Positions 63,691 through 64,000 of a stretch of 64,000 nucleotides of DNA are shown one piece after another. Position 1 is the stretch's first letter, and every line of letters begins with the position of its first letter. The DNA is from Pyrinomonadaceae bacterium MAG19_C2-C3 (GTDB taxonomy: Bacteria; Acidobacteriota; Blastocatellia; Pyrinomonadales; Pyrinomonadaceae), in the NCBI GenBank assembly GCA_024330265.1, contig JANDLT010000010.1:37665-101664 (forward strand), read 5' to 3'. The notes under the pieces are model-generated. The model saw only the letters and a list, made by a program, of their open reading frames with translations, searched no databases and was not told the origin of the DNA. Made by a program: the position numbers and the translations under genes.

Positions 63691-63888
63691 TTACGCCGCC
63701 ACCTCGACTTCACGGACTTCCAAATCTCTCACCGACTCATTTACGACGGTAAGATATTCGGCGATGGCGTCTTGGATGTTGGCGAGTGCTTCCTGTTCTG
63801 TTTCACCCTGCGACCAGCAACCGGGTAAACCGGGACACGAAACGCTGTATCCTTCTTCTGACTTTTGCAAGACGACTTTATAGTTCAT
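63691..63888 (-). CDS. hicB: HicB-type antitoxin
   Basis: This protein has 65 residues. The partial RNase-H-like fold is typical: YKVVLQKSEEGYSVSCPGLP, GCWSQGETEQEALANIQDAI and AEYL. It has no C-terminal DNA-binding domain, so it is a short HicB. It neutralises HicA. In this window the antitoxin gene comes first on the minus strand, the reverse of the usual hicAB order. Confidence 0.9.
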   Translation of the reverse strand: MNYKVVLQKSEEGYSVSCPGLPGCWSQGETEQEALANIQDAIAEYLTVVNESVRDLEVREVEVAA

Positions 63889-63914
63889 AGCTTTGACCTT
63901 TAGCTTAATTACTC

Positions 63915-63998
63915 ACCTTACGCGGTTTTGTCTTTAGCCGCTTTCAAGCGGCTTTCCGCGAAGCGGCACTTAGCCACGCGATTTTATCGCGTGGACGA
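63915..63998. repeat. Palindromic repeats upstream of hicB
   Basis: AGCCGCTTTCAAGCGGCT (63939-63956) and CCACGCGATTTTATCGCGTG (from 63975) are hairpins. The latter, with its GGCTAAG neighbour on the other strand, has the layout of the hairpin GCGTTGAAACGC plus GGCTAAAGTC at 5461-5481, so it may be the same REP-like family. Confidence 0.6.
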
Positions 63999-64000
63999 AC

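Overview
The window looks like chromosomal DNA of a Gram-negative, GC-rich free-living bacterium. It is most probably an Acidobacteriota member close to Blastocatellia. That is an inference from gene content: an M61 PDZ peptidase, parallel beta-helix proteins (one with a C-terminal domain of the Solibacter TIGR03437 kind), a DUF362 protein, many short palindromic repeats and weak Shine-Dalgarno use. It is not a database result. No rRNA or tRNA gene, CRISPR array or complete insertion sequence was seen.

Layout. (1) 1-2463: a partial gene at the left edge and a secreted TPR protein. (2) 2736-12272: a minus-strand lysine/diaminopimelate cluster, read lysC, dapE, dapB, dapA, dapD, aminotransferase, asd, lysA. 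It supplies every step from aspartate to lysine by the succinylase-type route except the epimerase DapF. REP-like palindromes and heptad hairpins sit between its genes. (3) 12484-21777: M61 aminopeptidase, enoyl-CoA hydratase family protein, esterase, class A penicillin-binding protein, tmRNA (ssrA), two small membrane proteins and class II fructose-1,6-bisphosphatase. (4) 22013-28721: two parallel beta-helix proteins, which share a tract of about 635 bp with no difference that I could find, on either side of a plus-strand GT39 membrane glycosyltransferase.

(5) 28758-58578: a surface-polysaccharide locus of about 30 kb, all on the minus strand with short gaps or overlaps. It holds an O-antigen ligase/polymerase-like protein, Wzm/Wzt ABC export, several GT2 and GT4 glycosyltransferases, an epimerase-like SDR, a Gfo/Idh/MocA oxidoreductase, a methyltransferase, two AsnB-type amidotransferases, a CapK/PaaK-like adenylating enzyme, a DUF362 protein, a heparinase II/III-like protein, a GDP-mannose 6-dehydrogenase (AlgD type, catalytic Cys at residue 268) and a YdcF-like membrane protein. 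My reading is that it makes, modifies and exports a uronic-acid-containing, possibly amidated, glycan. (6) 58579-64000: a sigma-like HTH protein, a divergent small zinc-finger protein with a structured leader, a long-chain acyl-CoA synthetase and a hicBA toxin-antitoxin pair.

The most unusual feature not explained by genes is a dispersed family of hairpins whose arms are tandem 7-bp repeats, usually about five units per arm. They start exactly at, or contain, the stop codons of neighbouring genes and recur at eight loci with different heptad sequences. Several apparent N-terminal extensions (lysA, enoyl-CoA hydratase, DUF2085) are only translated heptads, so I moved those starts inward.
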